A stretch of 64,000 bases of DNA from JBEKUY01 sp049514555 (GTDB lineage Bacteria; Acidobacteriota; Terriglobia; Acidiferrales; UBA7541): NCBI GenBank assembly GCA_049514555.1, contig JBEKUY010000002.1:372001-436000 (forward strand), written 5' to 3'. Shown piece by piece: positions 35,179-44,544 of the stretch. Below the pieces are notes generated by a model. It was not told the DNA's origin. It did no database searches and saw nothing but the letters and a program-made list of their open reading frames with translations. A program made the translations under genes and the position numbers. Within the stretch, counting starts at the first letter, position 1. Each line of letters opens with the position of its first letter.

Positions 35179-36354
35179 CTAGCGGCGGTCGAGGGTGGCG
35201 GCACCGCCGCTGAACTTGGCGAGGGCGTCGGAGGCGAGGTAGCGCTTGGCGTTCGGGTCATCCTTGAGGTACGCGTCCCAAAAGGCCAGGGCGGCGCACT
35301 GAACGTCTTCGAAAATGGCTTGGCCCTTTGCGGCGCGGCCCGGGAGAAGCGTGCGCGCCGTGATGAACGAGAAATGGTTCGCCGCCTGGATGAAGACGTG
35401 ATACTTGTCGCCCGACTGGCTGCGTTCGAAGGGCGCTTTGTGCCACTCCGGGCTGGCGATGGGTCCGAGGCTATCGAGAGAACCGGTCACGCCCATGAAG
35501 GGCAGCGTCACGCCATCCCAGGAGCGGTCGGTGAGGCCGAACTGGCCGGGGCCTTGCGGCGAAAGGGCCAAGGCAGCCCGGATGCGCGGATCGGCAAAGC
35601 TCGTGCCCGGGCGGCCAGGTAGATCGATCCGCGCGCCGACGAGGGCCTCGGTCGTAAAGGCGCCCATCGAGTGACCGCTCATGCCGATGCGGCTCGCGTT
35701 CATCTTGCCCTTGAGCGCGGGAACGAGCCGCTCGATCTGCGGGAGCGAATCAAGCACAAACGAAATGTCCCTGGGACGGCTTTCCCATAGCGCGGGGCTT
35801 TTCAGCGCGTCGCGCACCGCTTGGAGGAAGCGCGCGTCGGAATCGCCGCCGGCTCGGCGTTGCTGGGCGGAATCGTCGTGGGTGGGCTGCAGGGTGACGT
35901 AACCGTAGCTGGCCCAATGCCGCGTCAGAGCGTCGCAGCAGGTTTCCGAGCCGCCCGCGCCGTGGGAGAAAACAATGACGGGGAAGGGGCCGTCTGCGGT
36001 TTCCGAAGGATAAAAGATGCGGACGTGAAGATCCTTATCGCGCTGCGTATCGCGCAGGACAAGATCGGGGACTTCAGCGACGCCGTAGGGACCTTGGACA
36101 AGCCGGTAATCGCTCGAAGAAGAGTCCGCGGGGGGAACATAGGAAGCAGCCAACACGGAGGTTCGATCGACAGACTGCGCGGCGGCGGTGTCATGCCCGC
36201 GAGATACGGAAAACGCGGGGGAAGTGGTTTGCCGAATGATTGCATAAGAGGAGAGCGCGGCCAGACTAAGTACAAAACCGACTCCCTTGATGCGGCGGAA
36301 GAGACGCCTGCGCTCGATTTCCTCGCGGTGAAGAGGTTTCACAAACATGGCCAA
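35179..36354 (-). CDS. Exported or membrane-anchored alpha/beta hydrolase (PAF-acetylhydrolase-like)
   Basis: The product has 391 residues. An N-terminal hydrophobic anchor (GVGFVLSLAALSSYAII, about 25-41) follows a basic start. The hydrolase part has VIVFSHGAGGS (oxyanion loop, about 126), the nucleophile elbow MSGHSMGA (about 222-229) and a later ANHFSFI with the probable catalytic His. This resembles plasma PAF-acetylhydrolase-like and dienelactone-type esterases. The substrate is unknown. The start may be ATG 36354 or two codons later. Confidence 0.8.
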   Translation of the reverse strand: MAMFVKPLHREEIERRRLFRRIKGVGFVLSLAALSSYAIIRQTTSPAFSVSRGHDTAAAQSVDRTSVLAASYVPPADSSSSDYRLVQGPYGVAEVPDLVLRDTQRDKDLHVRIFYPSETADGPFPVIVFSHGAGGSETCCDALTRHWASYGYVTLQPTHDDSAQQRRAGGDSDARFLQAVRDALKSPALWESRPRDISFVLDSLPQIERLVPALKGKMNASRIGMSGHSMGAFTTEALVGARIDLPGRPGTSFADPRIRAALALSPQGPGQFGLTDRSWDGVTLPFMGVTGSLDSLGPIASPEWHKAPFERSQSGDKYHVFIQAANHFSFITARTLLPGRAAKGQAIFEDVQCAALAFWDAYLKDDPNAKRYLASDALAKFSGGAATLDRR

Positions 36355-36636
36355 ACCTACGAATCGAGAAGGTAACTACGGGCGGGCTGGACCCCCGATT
36401 ATTGTAACCCGAGAGACCGAAAAGTGTCTCGGGCGCGCGATGCGGGCTATCCCGCGCATATTAGATTCACGAGCAGCCAAAAAGGATTCCGGAATAATCG
36501 CCATAAAATCCTTCGCGATACGCTTGGCCGCGGGGCGATGCCGCGAGGCCCCCGTACCGGAACTGCGCCGGACAGGTGGCGGGAGCGCGAATCTTCCAGT
36601 ATCCTCGACGCGGCTTTGCGGGGGGCGTGAACGCGG

Positions 36637-38355
36637 ATGCATTTTTCGCCGAAAGATGGGAGGCGGCGAGGCACGGACGCGGCCTGTCTCGCGGCAGCTT
36701 TGACGGCGCTGGCTGTGGTGGCGCCACTTGTTTTCCTAGGGATTCCCTCGGGGCACGATTTCCAGTTTCACGCGGCGTCTTGGCTCGAGGCGGCCGGGCA
36801 ATGGAAACAGGGCGTGTTGTTTCCGCGCTGGGCGGAAGGTGCGAATTACGGATTCGGTGAACCGCGATTCATTTTCTATCCGCCGCTTTCGTGGATGCTC
36901 GGCGGAGCGCTGGGTCTCGTGCTGCCGTGGAACGCCGTCCCCGGGGCGCTCATCGGGCTGACTGTCTTCCTCGCGGCGATTTCGATGTATTCCTTCGCGC
37001 GCCGGTGGCTTCCGGAACGGGCCGCGCTCGGTGCGGCCATGTTCTATGCGGCAAATCCCTATGCGCTGGTGGTGTTCTACCTGCGGAGCGATTATGCGGA
37101 GGCGCTGGCCTCGGCGGTGTACCCGCTGGCGCTGCTCGCGGCGTTCGACATCGTTCTGGAGGCAGAGCGTCCTGCTGGGCGCTCCACGTTCCCTCGCTTC
37201 TCACGCTCGGTGGCGCTGGGAGCGGCTGCGTTCGCGGCCATTTGGCTGGCCAACGCGCCGGCGGGCTTGCTCGCAAGCTACAGCCTCGCGATGATCTTTG
37301 TTGTGGGCGCTGGGCTGCGGCGCTCGCTGCGGCCGCTCGTGGCCGGCGCGCTGTCGCTGGCGCTTGGGTTTCTGCTGACAGCCTTCTATCTTATGCCGGC
37401 GATCCTCGAACAGCGCTGGGTGCGCATCAGCGAAGTGCTCTCCTCAGGATTGCGGCCTGCGGAGAGCTTCCTTTTCACGTCGACCGACGATCCGGAGCAT
37501 ACCTGGTTCAACTTTATCGTCTCGACAGCAGCGATCGGGATGATCGTGCTCGCTGGAGCAGGGGCCGCGATCGCGCGCCGGCGCTGGAGCGCCACAAAGG
37601 AACGAACAGCGGCCGACTGCTGGTGGATGCTGCTCGCAATCGCTGCGGTTTCGACGTTCATGATGCTGCGCTTGAGCGGATTGTTGTGGACGTGGCTCCC
37701 GAAGATCGCGTTCCTGCAATTCCCGTGGCGATGGCTCTTCGTGCTGGCGGCGCCGATGGCCTGCTTTCTGGCCGTGGCGGCGGGCCGGCGCCGCGTTGTC
37801 TGGGCGGCGCTGGTCTTGGCTCTCTTTGCGGGAACAGGAGGGCTACTGACGCAGCAGGCGTGGTGGGATTCGCAGGACATTCCGGCGCTGCGCCAAGCCA
37901 TCGCGGCAGGCCACGGCTACGAGGGCACAGACGAATACGATCCGCTCGGCGATGATCGTTCCGAGCTGAAACAACAGGCGCCTCGGGTCACGTTGTTGGC
38001 AGCGCACGGCACGGGCGATGACGACGAAACAGCTCCGCGAGGCGCGGCGAGGATTCGAGTCGAGCGGTGGGCGCCGGAGGAGAAGCTCCTCGCGATCGAA
38101 GCGCGGGAGCCGGTGCGCGTGGCGCTGCGGCTGCTGGACTACCCGGCGTGGCGCGTGGAGGTGAACGGGCGCGCGGTGCGTCCGGAGAAGCCCGAGCAGA
38201 CCACGCAGATGCTCATCCCGGTGGAGCGCGGCGAAAACCGGATTCGCGTGGCGTTCACGCGAACGCGCGACCGCACGATCGGAATGGCGATTTCCATATG
38301 CAGTTTCATCTTCCTGTTCGGGCTTGTCTGCGTTGGTGAGCGAACCGCGAGATAA
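36637..38355 (+). CDS. PTPS-related integral membrane protein
   Basis: The product has 572 residues with about 11-12 membrane segments. The first periplasmic loop has GHDFQFHAASWLEAAGQW and LFPRWAEGANYGFGEPRFIFYPPLSWMLG, the hallmark of the 6-pyruvoyl-tetrahydropterin synthase-related membrane domain family. Despite the name these are GT-C-like membrane proteins with acidic/His loop residues, probably polyprenyl-linked sugar transferases. A soluble beta-rich C-terminal part (about 470-545) ends in a last helix. The ATG at 36637 is preceded by a G-rich stretch. It is divergent from the hydrolase gene. Confidence 0.75.
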   Translation: MHFSPKDGRRRGTDAACLAAALTALAVVAPLVFLGIPSGHDFQFHAASWLEAAGQWKQGVLFPRWAEGANYGFGEPRFIFYPPLSWMLGGALGLVLPWNAVPGALIGLTVFLAAISMYSFARRWLPERAALGAAMFYAANPYALVVFYLRSDYAEALASAVYPLALLAAFDIVLEAERPAGRSTFPRFSRSVALGAAAFAAIWLANAPAGLLASYSLAMIFVVGAGLRRSLRPLVAGALSLALGFLLTAFYLMPAILEQRWVRISEVLSSGLRPAESFLFTSTDDPEHTWFNFIVSTAAIGMIVLAGAGAAIARRRWSATKERTAADCWWMLLAIAAVSTFMMLRLSGLLWTWLPKIAFLQFPWRWLFVLAAPMACFLAVAAGRRRVVWAALVLALFAGTGGLLTQQAWWDSQDIPALRQAIAAGHGYEGTDEYDPLGDDRSELKQQAPRVTLLAAHGTGDDDETAPRGAARIRVERWAPEEKLLAIEAREPVRVALRLLDYPAWRVEVNGRAVRPEKPEQTTQMLIPVERGENRIRVAFTRTRDRTIGMAISICSFIFLFGLVCVGERTAR

Positions 38356-38461
38356 CCCGCGGGCGAGCTTGATCCCCTGAACAGAGCTTGTCATCTTTAT
38401 GATTGATGAATGAGGGCCGCGACGGTAGACTGCACGGCACTGAATCCTCTTTCAGGTGCTC

Positions 38462-39151
38462 ATGAGAACCAAGTTCCTTTTCTGCGTTTCATCGCTCACG
38501 TTGACGCTCTGGATTCTTGCCTGCGAGCCAGCGCGGGGCAATGAACCGAAGCAGACCAAGGAGAACACGATCAGCGTGGCACTGGCGGCCCCGGTCGTGC
38601 CGCAGAAGTTCGCGGGGGCACCGAAGTTTGCTATTGCGAGTGTGACCGATCGCTCGGGCAATCCGCAGCCTCTGCTTGTTTACCGGCCTCGGGGTGGGGT
38701 CTTCTTGGACCGGCAGCCAACTGAGATCGCACGCGAGGCCTTCGAGGGTTCACTTAAAGCGGCCGGTCTGCTTGCCCCGGACGCTGCTTCAGTGAACCTG
38801 GTGTTGCAGATCTACATATTTCACTTCGGATTGGCAAACGGATCGGGGCTGGATTTCTTCGGCAAGGTGGAATTCGCCGCCACTGTGAAGAATCCCAAGA
38901 CCGGTGAATCGCGGCAAGTGCAGGCTTCCGGAACCTCGATCGCCAACGGCGCGATCCGGAAGAAGAATATTCAACGAAACGTGGAAGCCAACATCGAAGC
39001 TGCTCTGGAGGATGCTCTGCGGAATTTCTTGCGGGGCACGCAGCTTCGCGATGCCGTCGTTGCTTTGGCGAAGCCGCCGGAGAATGCACCGGCGACTGTG
39101 CCGGCGGCGGCTCCGCCAGCGGCGGACGAACCATCCGGCCCAAAATCGTGA
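38462..39151 (+). CDS. Putative lipoprotein of unknown function
   Basis: The product has 229 residues. A signal sequence with lipobox-like ILAC near residue 22 is followed by a mature region with FAIASVTDRSGNPQPLLVYRPRGGVFLD and LVLQIYIFHFG, reminiscent of YajG-like outer-membrane lipoproteins. A Pro/Ala-rich tail ends the protein. ATG 38462 is used; GTG 38456 is an alternative. It precedes two other exported-protein genes with short gaps (27 nt, then overlap), suggesting an operon. Confidence 0.6.
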   Translation: MRTKFLFCVSSLTLTLWILACEPARGNEPKQTKENTISVALAAPVVPQKFAGAPKFAIASVTDRSGNPQPLLVYRPRGGVFLDRQPTEIAREAFEGSLKAAGLLAPDAASVNLVLQIYIFHFGLANGSGLDFFGKVEFAATVKNPKTGESRQVQASGTSIANGAIRKKNIQRNVEANIEAALEDALRNFLRGTQLRDAVVALAKPPENAPATVPAAAPPAADEPSGPKS

Positions 39152-39178
39152 CGTTCAACTCACTTTGGAGGTGACGCA

Positions 39179-39682
39179 GTGCGCTATCTCATGTTTGTTC
39201 TTCTTGCCGTCCTGGCCATACCAGCCGCGGCGAAGGAGCCGGTGGCAAAATTCAAAACGGCGGAGGCGCGGCATTACACCCGCATGGAAGGGGTAGAACT
39301 CTCCCCCGAATTCACTGACTACCTTTATGCCGAGCTTCGCAATGAATTGGTCAAGACGAAGATTTACGCCCAGGTGATCGGGGAAGGCGAGGCGGTCGAG
39401 GAAGCGGACGCGCCCGCTTCGATCGTCATCGATGGAGTCATCACGGAATACAAGAAGGGAAGCGTCGTCAAGGAAGTCCTGATCGGCTTTTCGTCGGGCT
39501 ACCGCAGACTGAAGCTGGAAACGACCGTGACCCGGCGCAGCGACAAGCAATCGCTGGCCACGTTGAAGAGCCAGGTGCGTATCGATCCGAGGGTCAAAGA
39601 AACCGTTATGGCGAAGATTGCGGCCAAGCAGATCGCCAAGGAAATCAAGAAGGCGCTCGAACACCATGAAGGCAGTGCATAG
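39179..39682 (+). CDS. DUF4410-like exported protein
   Basis: The product has 167 residues with a signal peptide (MFVLLAVLAIPAAA). The mature part has an ELSPEFTDYLYAELRNELVKTKIYAQVI segment, SIVIDGVITEYKKGS and LKLETTVTRRSDKQSLAT, the pattern of DUF4410 and related periplasmic proteins that resemble LptE or TolB-type folds. GGAGGTG lies just before the GTG start at 39179. It overlaps the M48 gene by 17 nt. Confidence 0.65.
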   Translation: MRYLMFVLLAVLAIPAAAKEPVAKFKTAEARHYTRMEGVELSPEFTDYLYAELRNELVKTKIYAQVIGEGEAVEEADAPASIVIDGVITEYKKGSVVKEVLIGFSSGYRRLKLETTVTRRSDKQSLATLKSQVRIDPRVKETVMAKIAAKQIAKEIKKALEHHEGSA

Positions 39683-41174
39683 CAAGAAGCGAACCGTCTG
39701 CATCCAGAAGGATCGAGGGCGCTCCACTGCATTCCGAGCGCTTTCCCGCGTTCTGGTGGTCTGGATGATCGCGTTCACGATCGTCGTGCAGCAAGCGCCG
39801 GCGGGCGCAACGCCGAAAGCACCGCCCCCGGTAAGGATGAGGCTGCACGGGTATGTGACCGGGCGCATAGATGAGAAGACCATCCTCATCCTCGACGACC
39901 AGGTCCATATTGGGGCAAGAACGCACATCAGCGGCCAGGACGCTGACGGCAGGGAGCGCGACCTGCTGCCGTCGGAGCTTGTCCCGGGAGCTTTAATCGA
40001 GGCGGATGGCGTCTGGACGGATCATCACCAGTTTGCCGCAGAGACGATCCACGCAGACCTGCGCGAAGCCAACAAGAAGACCCACGGGGCGGCGTATCTT
40101 CAAGAGGATCCGCCGGACATCAAACGAGTTGTAGGAAACGAGTCCGCCGGACTGAATGTTGACGGCGAATATCTGCTACTGGAAGCCTCATCGCAACGCG
40201 AGTGGCCCTCGACACTGAAAGCAGTTCAAGCGAACGCCGGAGGCGCAAATCCGCTTTCCGGTGCAAACCCAGCATCCATTGCCGGATTGGAGGTCCACTA
40301 CTCCGGGCTTCGGCGCAAGGACGGGGGGATTGTCGCCGAGCGCGTATCGATTGGGCCACCCGCGCCGCCGGACGCTTTCAAGCTACCGCATGGCATGGAA
40401 GTGGTCCGCGCCCAAGACCCGCAAACAGGCATCGACATCCTCGAGTTCCGCCGGGGCAAAAAGGTGGATGGGCGCCTGAAGCTTTTTCCAGTCGCGGAAG
40501 TGCAAACCTACGTTCGAGAACTTGGGAAGTCGCTCCTCCCCGCCGAGGCCTACACAAAGGCCTGGCCTGTCGAGTTCCGGTTCTTTGTGGTTGAAGACTC
40601 CTCGATCAACGCCGAGTCTCTTCCCGACGGCACAATCTTGGTCAACACCGGGCTGCTGGGGGCCGTGGAAAACGAAGCAGAGTTCGCTTTCGTCTTGAGC
40701 CACGAAATCTCGCACGTTCTGCAGGCGCACTATTGGCGTGAAGTACATGAAACGCGGCCCCAGCGAATCAGTTTATTGATCGCGGGCTTGGCCGCTGACA
40801 TCGGTGCTGCGGCCGCCGGCGTTTACATCGGGGATTTGGGGCAGTTTCTCTCAGGATTGGGAATGGTCGCCATCGTCAACGGGCATCAGCGCGAGCTGGA
40901 AAACCAAGCGGACCGTCTTGGGCTACAAAACATCATCGCGCACGGGTATGACCCGCGAGAAGCGCCGAAGTTTTCCCGCATGATCATCGAACGGTACGGG
41001 AACCGTACAACGAGCAAACTGTGGTCGAGCCACGACTCGAGCGTTCTGCGCGGCAGCTTCATGACAATCCAGCTCATGCGCCAGTACCCGGAAGGGCACT
41101 TTGACGGCGCACAGCGGGATTCCGAGGCGTTCCGCGCAATGCGTGAAGCAATGGGCCCTGTGAAGATCGAATAG
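39666..41174 (+). CDS. M48-family metalloprotease with N-terminal OB-like domain
   Basis: The product has 502 residues. An N-terminal signal or anchor (VLVVWMIAFTIVVQQ, about 29-43) is followed by a beta-rich region (about 55-220) containing LHGYVTGRIDEKTILILDDQVHI. The protease domain has the zinc motif HEISH (about 356) and the third ligand in ELENQADRLG (about 415), with a hydrophobic segment between (ISLLIAGLAADIGAAAAGVYIG). M48 proteins of this type act on periplasmic or outer-membrane proteins (BepA/LoiP-like). The ATG overlaps the upstream gene. It ends one base before the end of phoU on the other strand. Confidence 0.8.
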   Translation: MKAVHSKKRTVCIQKDRGRSTAFRALSRVLVVWMIAFTIVVQQAPAGATPKAPPPVRMRLHGYVTGRIDEKTILILDDQVHIGARTHISGQDADGRERDLLPSELVPGALIEADGVWTDHHQFAAETIHADLREANKKTHGAAYLQEDPPDIKRVVGNESAGLNVDGEYLLLEASSQREWPSTLKAVQANAGGANPLSGANPASIAGLEVHYSGLRRKDGGIVAERVSIGPPAPPDAFKLPHGMEVVRAQDPQTGIDILEFRRGKKVDGRLKLFPVAEVQTYVRELGKSLLPAEAYTKAWPVEFRFFVVEDSSINAESLPDGTILVNTGLLGAVENEAEFAFVLSHEISHVLQAHYWREVHETRPQRISLLIAGLAADIGAAAAGVYIGDLGQFLSGLGMVAIVNGHQRELENQADRLGLQNIIAHGYDPREAPKFSRMIIERYGNRTTSKLWSSHDSSVLRGSFMTIQLMRQYPEGHFDGAQRDSEAFRAMREAMGPVKIE

Positions 41175-41175
41175 C

Positions 41176-41841
41176 CTAGCGGCGGTCCACCGTGGGATGG
41201 CGGACGTCCTGGCCCTGGACGAGGTAGATGACGTCTTCGCCGATATTGGTGGCGTGATCGCCGATGCGCTCGAGGTTCTTGGCCACCAGGATCAGCTCAA
41301 AAGCGGGAAAGACCACGCTTGAATCGCCCATCATGTAGGTAAGCAATTCCCGGAAAATCTGATCCCGGTAGTGGTCCACCTGATCGTCGCGGGCGAGGAC
41401 GCTCTTGGCGAGGTCCACGTCGCGGCGGACGACGGCGTTGAGGGCGTCGCGCACCATTCCTTCGGCGACTTCGCTCATGCGCGGCAGGTCCACGTAGGGC
41501 TTGACGCGCGGGTGCCGCAGGATGCGCTGGGCGGACTGGGCGATGTTCACGGCTTGATCGCCGATGCGCTCGAGGTCGTTATTGATCCGCGAGACGGCCA
41601 GGACGAAGCGCAGGTCCGCGGCCATCAATTGATGCAGCGCGAGGAGCTGCACCACGCGGTCATCCAGCTCGAGCTGCAGCTCGTTGATGGCGTCTTCCTC
41701 GTCGAGGACGCGCTTGGCCAGCGCTTCGTCGGAATCCAGCACCGCGTGCACCGACTGGTGCACGGCGCGCTCGGCCAAGCCGCCCATCCACAGCAGCCGC
41801 TCCTTCAGCTCGTTCAGGTCGCGTTCGAAATGACGTTCCAT
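41176..41841 (-). CDS. phoU: Phosphate transport regulator PhoU (first copy)
   Basis: The product has 221 residues made of two three-helix repeats. Each has the metal-cluster motif: NNDLERIGDQAVNIA (about 87-101) and AKNLERIGDHATNIGEDVIYL (about 190-210). PhoU links the Pst transporter to the PhoR kinase and lowers Pho signalling in phosphate-rich cells. It is the last gene of the pst operon, 25 nt after pstB. Confidence 0.93.
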   Translation of the reverse strand: MERHFERDLNELKERLLWMGGLAERAVHQSVHAVLDSDEALAKRVLDEEDAINELQLELDDRVVQLLALHQLMAADLRFVLAVSRINNDLERIGDQAVNIAQSAQRILRHPRVKPYVDLPRMSEVAEGMVRDALNAVVRRDVDLAKSVLARDDQVDHYRDQIFRELLTYMMGDSSVVFPAFELILVAKNLERIGDHATNIGEDVIYLVQGQDVRHPTVDRR

Positions 41842-41866
41842 AAGTTCCTTTCGCCGGGCGCGGCGC

Positions 41867-42688
41867 TCATCCGAAGCGTCCGGTGATGTAAGCCTCCGTG
41901 CGCGGATCGGACGGGGTAGTAAAGAGCTGTGGTGTCAAACTGAACTCGATCAACTGCCCCAAGAGCAAGAAGGCCGCGAAGTCGCTGACGCGGGCCGCTT
42001 GCTGCATGTTGTGGGTGACGATGACGATGGTGCAGGTCTCTTTGAGCTGGACGAGGAGTTCCTCAACCTTGGCCGTGCTGATGGGATCGAGGGCGGAGCA
42101 GGGTTCGTCGAGCAGGAGCACTTCCGGCTCAACGGCCAGGGCGCGCGCGATACACAGGCGCTGCTGCTGCCCGCCGGACAGCTCGTAGGCGGACTTGTGC
42201 AGCTGGTCCTTCACTTCATCCCACAGCGCGGCGCGGCGCAGGCTGGACTCGACCGCCTCAGCGAGCGGTTTCTTGGAGCCGTTGATGCGGAGGCCGTAAG
42301 CCACATTGTCGAATACAGACTTGGGGAATGGATTGGGCCGCTGAAAGACCATGCCCACGCGGCGGCGGAGAAGCGTGACGTCCTGCGTGAGGATGTTCTG
42401 GCCGTCGAGGAGGATTTCGCCCTGGAGGCGGGCATTGCGGACGGTCTCGTGCATGCGGTTCAGCGTGCGGATCAACGTGGACTTGCCGCACCCGGACGGG
42501 CCGATGAGGGCGGTGACGTGATTGTTGGCAACGCCCATGCTGATGTCGAACAGCGTCTGCTTGCTGCCGTAGAAGAAGTTAACCTTCGAGATGTCCATGC
42601 GCAAGGGCGGCTTGGAAGTCATTTCATGGCTCTTTTCGCTCGTAAGAGGCAAGTTTATCGAGAGAGATGCTTTTGCGGTAGCGTTCAT
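41867..42688 (-). CDS. pstB: Phosphate ABC transporter ATP-binding protein PstB
   Basis: The product has 273 residues. Walker A GPSGCGKST, the Q-loop VFQRPNPFPKS typical of PstB, the signature LSGGQQQRLCIARALA and Walker B VLLLDEPCSALDP are all intact. The end LFTTPSDPRTEAYITGRFG is PstB-like. The start at 42688 gives a 20-residue N-terminal extension; ATG 42622 (MTSKPP) is an alternative. It energises phosphate import through PstA/PstC. Confidence 0.94.
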   Translation of the reverse strand: MNATAKASLSINLPLTSEKSHEMTSKPPLRMDISKVNFFYGSKQTLFDISMGVANNHVTALIGPSGCGKSTLIRTLNRMHETVRNARLQGEILLDGQNILTQDVTLLRRRVGMVFQRPNPFPKSVFDNVAYGLRINGSKKPLAEAVESSLRRAALWDEVKDQLHKSAYELSGGQQQRLCIARALAVEPEVLLLDEPCSALDPISTAKVEELLVQLKETCTIVIVTHNMQQAARVSDFAAFLLLGQLIEFSLTPQLFTTPSDPRTEAYITGRFG

Positions 42689-42693
42689 GTTAG

Positions 42694-43557
42694 CTAAGAC
42701 CTCGGGACCGAAACGCCGCGGGCGAGAACGCCCCGCGCGATGACGTTGACCACAAGCACGAGTCCCAGCAAGACCAGTCCGGCGGCCCACGCCTGACGGT
42801 GCCAGTCGTCATACGGCGCCACCGCATACGTAAAGATCATGACGGGCAAGGATGCCGTGGGCTGATTCCACCCGGGACTCCAAAACCGGTTGCTGAACGC
42901 CGTGAAGAGCAATGGCGCGGTCTCACCGGCAACCCGGGCGAGGGCGAGAAGCACGGCAGTAAGGATTCCGCGGTAGGCCGCGGGCACAATGACGGTGGCG
43001 ATGGTGCGCCACTTGCTCGCGCCCAGAGCCATCGCGCCTTCGCGGAGCGCGCCGGGCACGGTGCGGAGGAATTCCTCGGTGCTGCGCAGCGTGATGGGAA
43101 TCATCATGATGCCCAGCGCAAACGAGCCGGCGATCGTGGAGAAGTGCTTGAACGGCAGCACCAGAAGCGCGTAGGCGAAAATGCCGATGACGATGGACGG
43201 CGCGCCGTTCAGCAGGTCGGCACAGTAGCGCACGACGAAGCCCGCCGTGCGCCCGCCGAACTCAGCGAGGTACACGCCCCCGAAGAAGCCAACGGGCACG
43301 CCGACGAGCGAGGCCAGAAGCAGCAGCTTGGCGCTGCCAACGATGGCATTGGCCATGCCCCCGCCGCTTTCACCGACCGGCGTGGGCAGCTTCGTGAAGA
43401 AGTCCCAGTTAATCGAGCGGCCGCCGTGATAGACGAGGTACCCGAGGATGAAGAAGAGCACGGATACCGCCGCCACCGCGCAGACACCGGTGAGCGTCAG
43501 CATGACGGCGCTGACAATCTTGCGCCAGCGGAGCCGGATGGTCATCTCGCCGCTCAT
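42694..43557 (-). CDS. pstA: Phosphate ABC transporter permease PstA
   Basis: The product has 287 residues with six membrane segments. The EAA-type cytosolic loop reads ALREGAMALGASKWRTIATVIVP (about 170-192). It starts ATG 43557, overlapping the pstC stop by ATGA, so the two permeases are translationally coupled. The first ATG gives MSGEMTIRLRW; a second at codon 5 is possible. pstB starts 5 nt downstream. Confidence 0.93.
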   Translation of the reverse strand: MSGEMTIRLRWRKIVSAVMLTLTGVCAVAAVSVLFFILGYLVYHGGRSINWDFFTKLPTPVGESGGGMANAIVGSAKLLLLASLVGVPVGFFGGVYLAEFGGRTAGFVVRYCADLLNGAPSIVIGIFAYALLVLPFKHFSTIAGSFALGIMMIPITLRSTEEFLRTVPGALREGAMALGASKWRTIATVIVPAAYRGILTAVLLALARVAGETAPLLFTAFSNRFWSPGWNQPTASLPVMIFTYAVAPYDDWHRQAWAAGLVLLGLVLVVNVIARGVLARGVSVPRS

Positions 43558-44543
43558 GCGTGCACTCCCGCGCCGCGGCGCTCGGTGAGAAGAATCAGAA
43601 TGCGCGCGAGACCGTTCAAAATAAACGTAAGCAGGAAGAGAACCAGGCCGAGCTCGACCAGTGCTTGCAGGTACAGGTCTCCGGTGGCCTCGGTGAATTC
43701 ATTGGCGATGACCGCGGCGATGGAATACCCCGGCGAGAAGAGCGAGGCGCTGATCTTGGGGGTATTGCCGATGACCATGGTGACGGCCATGGTTTCGCCG
43801 AGGGCGCGGGCAAGGGCCAGAAAGATCGAGCCAAAAATTCCAGTGCGCGCAAACGGCACGACGACCTTCCAGGTCGATTCCCAACGCGTGGCGCCCAGCG
43901 AGAGCGCCGCTTCGCGTTGTTCGCGCGGGACCGATAGGAGCACCTCGCGCGAGACAGAAATGATAAACGGAATCACCATGACAGCGAGAACGATACCGGC
44001 GGCGAGGAAACCCACACCGAAAGGAGGCCCTTGGAAAAGCGGAAGAAAGCCGAGAGTCTTGCCGAGAGCCGGCTCGCCGTACTGGCGGAGGAGCGGCACG
44101 AGGATGAACACCCCGAGAAGGCCGTAGATGACGCTGGGGACTGCGGCGAGCAGGTCAATGAAGAACGTCAGCGTGTCGGAGATCTTTGCCGGGGCCAGCT
44201 CGGCAAGAAAGATGGCGGCACCCAAGCCAAGCGGCACGGCGATGAGCAGCCCGACGGCCGAGGTAACCACGGTGCCATAAATGAAGGGTAAGGCGCCGAA
44301 TTGATCGAAGACCGGATCCCAAACACCGGTGACAAAGAAGTGCCAGCCGAACTTGTGCCGAGGCAAAACGGAGTCTCTCCAGAGTTGATAGACCAGCGCA
44401 ACCACGATGAGCACAACGACACCGGCAAAGATGAGGGTGATCAGTCGAGCGATTTCGTCACCCTCACGCAGCCGGGACAGAAAGCGGCGCGAGCCCGCCG
44501 ATGGATTCGCGCCGCCCGGAACGGTTGTGGTCGCCGTGGCCAA
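43554..44543 (-). CDS. pstC: Phosphate ABC transporter permease PstC
   Basis: The product has 329 residues with six membrane segments and a short cytosolic N terminus. The EAA loop PREQREAALSLGATRWESTWKVVVP (about 207-231) and the early HKFGWHFFVTGVWDPVFDQFGALPFIYGT segment are PstC features. It lies one base after pstS and overlaps pstA. Confidence 0.94.
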   Translation of the reverse strand: MATATTTVPGGANPSAGSRRFLSRLREGDEIARLITLIFAGVVVLIVVALVYQLWRDSVLPRHKFGWHFFVTGVWDPVFDQFGALPFIYGTVVTSAVGLLIAVPLGLGAAIFLAELAPAKISDTLTFFIDLLAAVPSVIYGLLGVFILVPLLRQYGEPALGKTLGFLPLFQGPPFGVGFLAAGIVLAVMVIPFIISVSREVLLSVPREQREAALSLGATRWESTWKVVVPFARTGIFGSIFLALARALGETMAVTMVIGNTPKISASLFSPGYSIAAVIANEFTEATGDLYLQALVELGLVLFLLTFILNGLARILILLTERRGAGVHA

Positions 44544-44544
44544 G

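Noticed and set aside
36408..36455. Two short inverted repeats (CCCGAGA/TCTCGGG and GCGGG/CCCGC) between the hydrolase and PTPS-related genes
   Set aside because: Short stems with no T-run and common in GC-rich spacers; no function can be supported.
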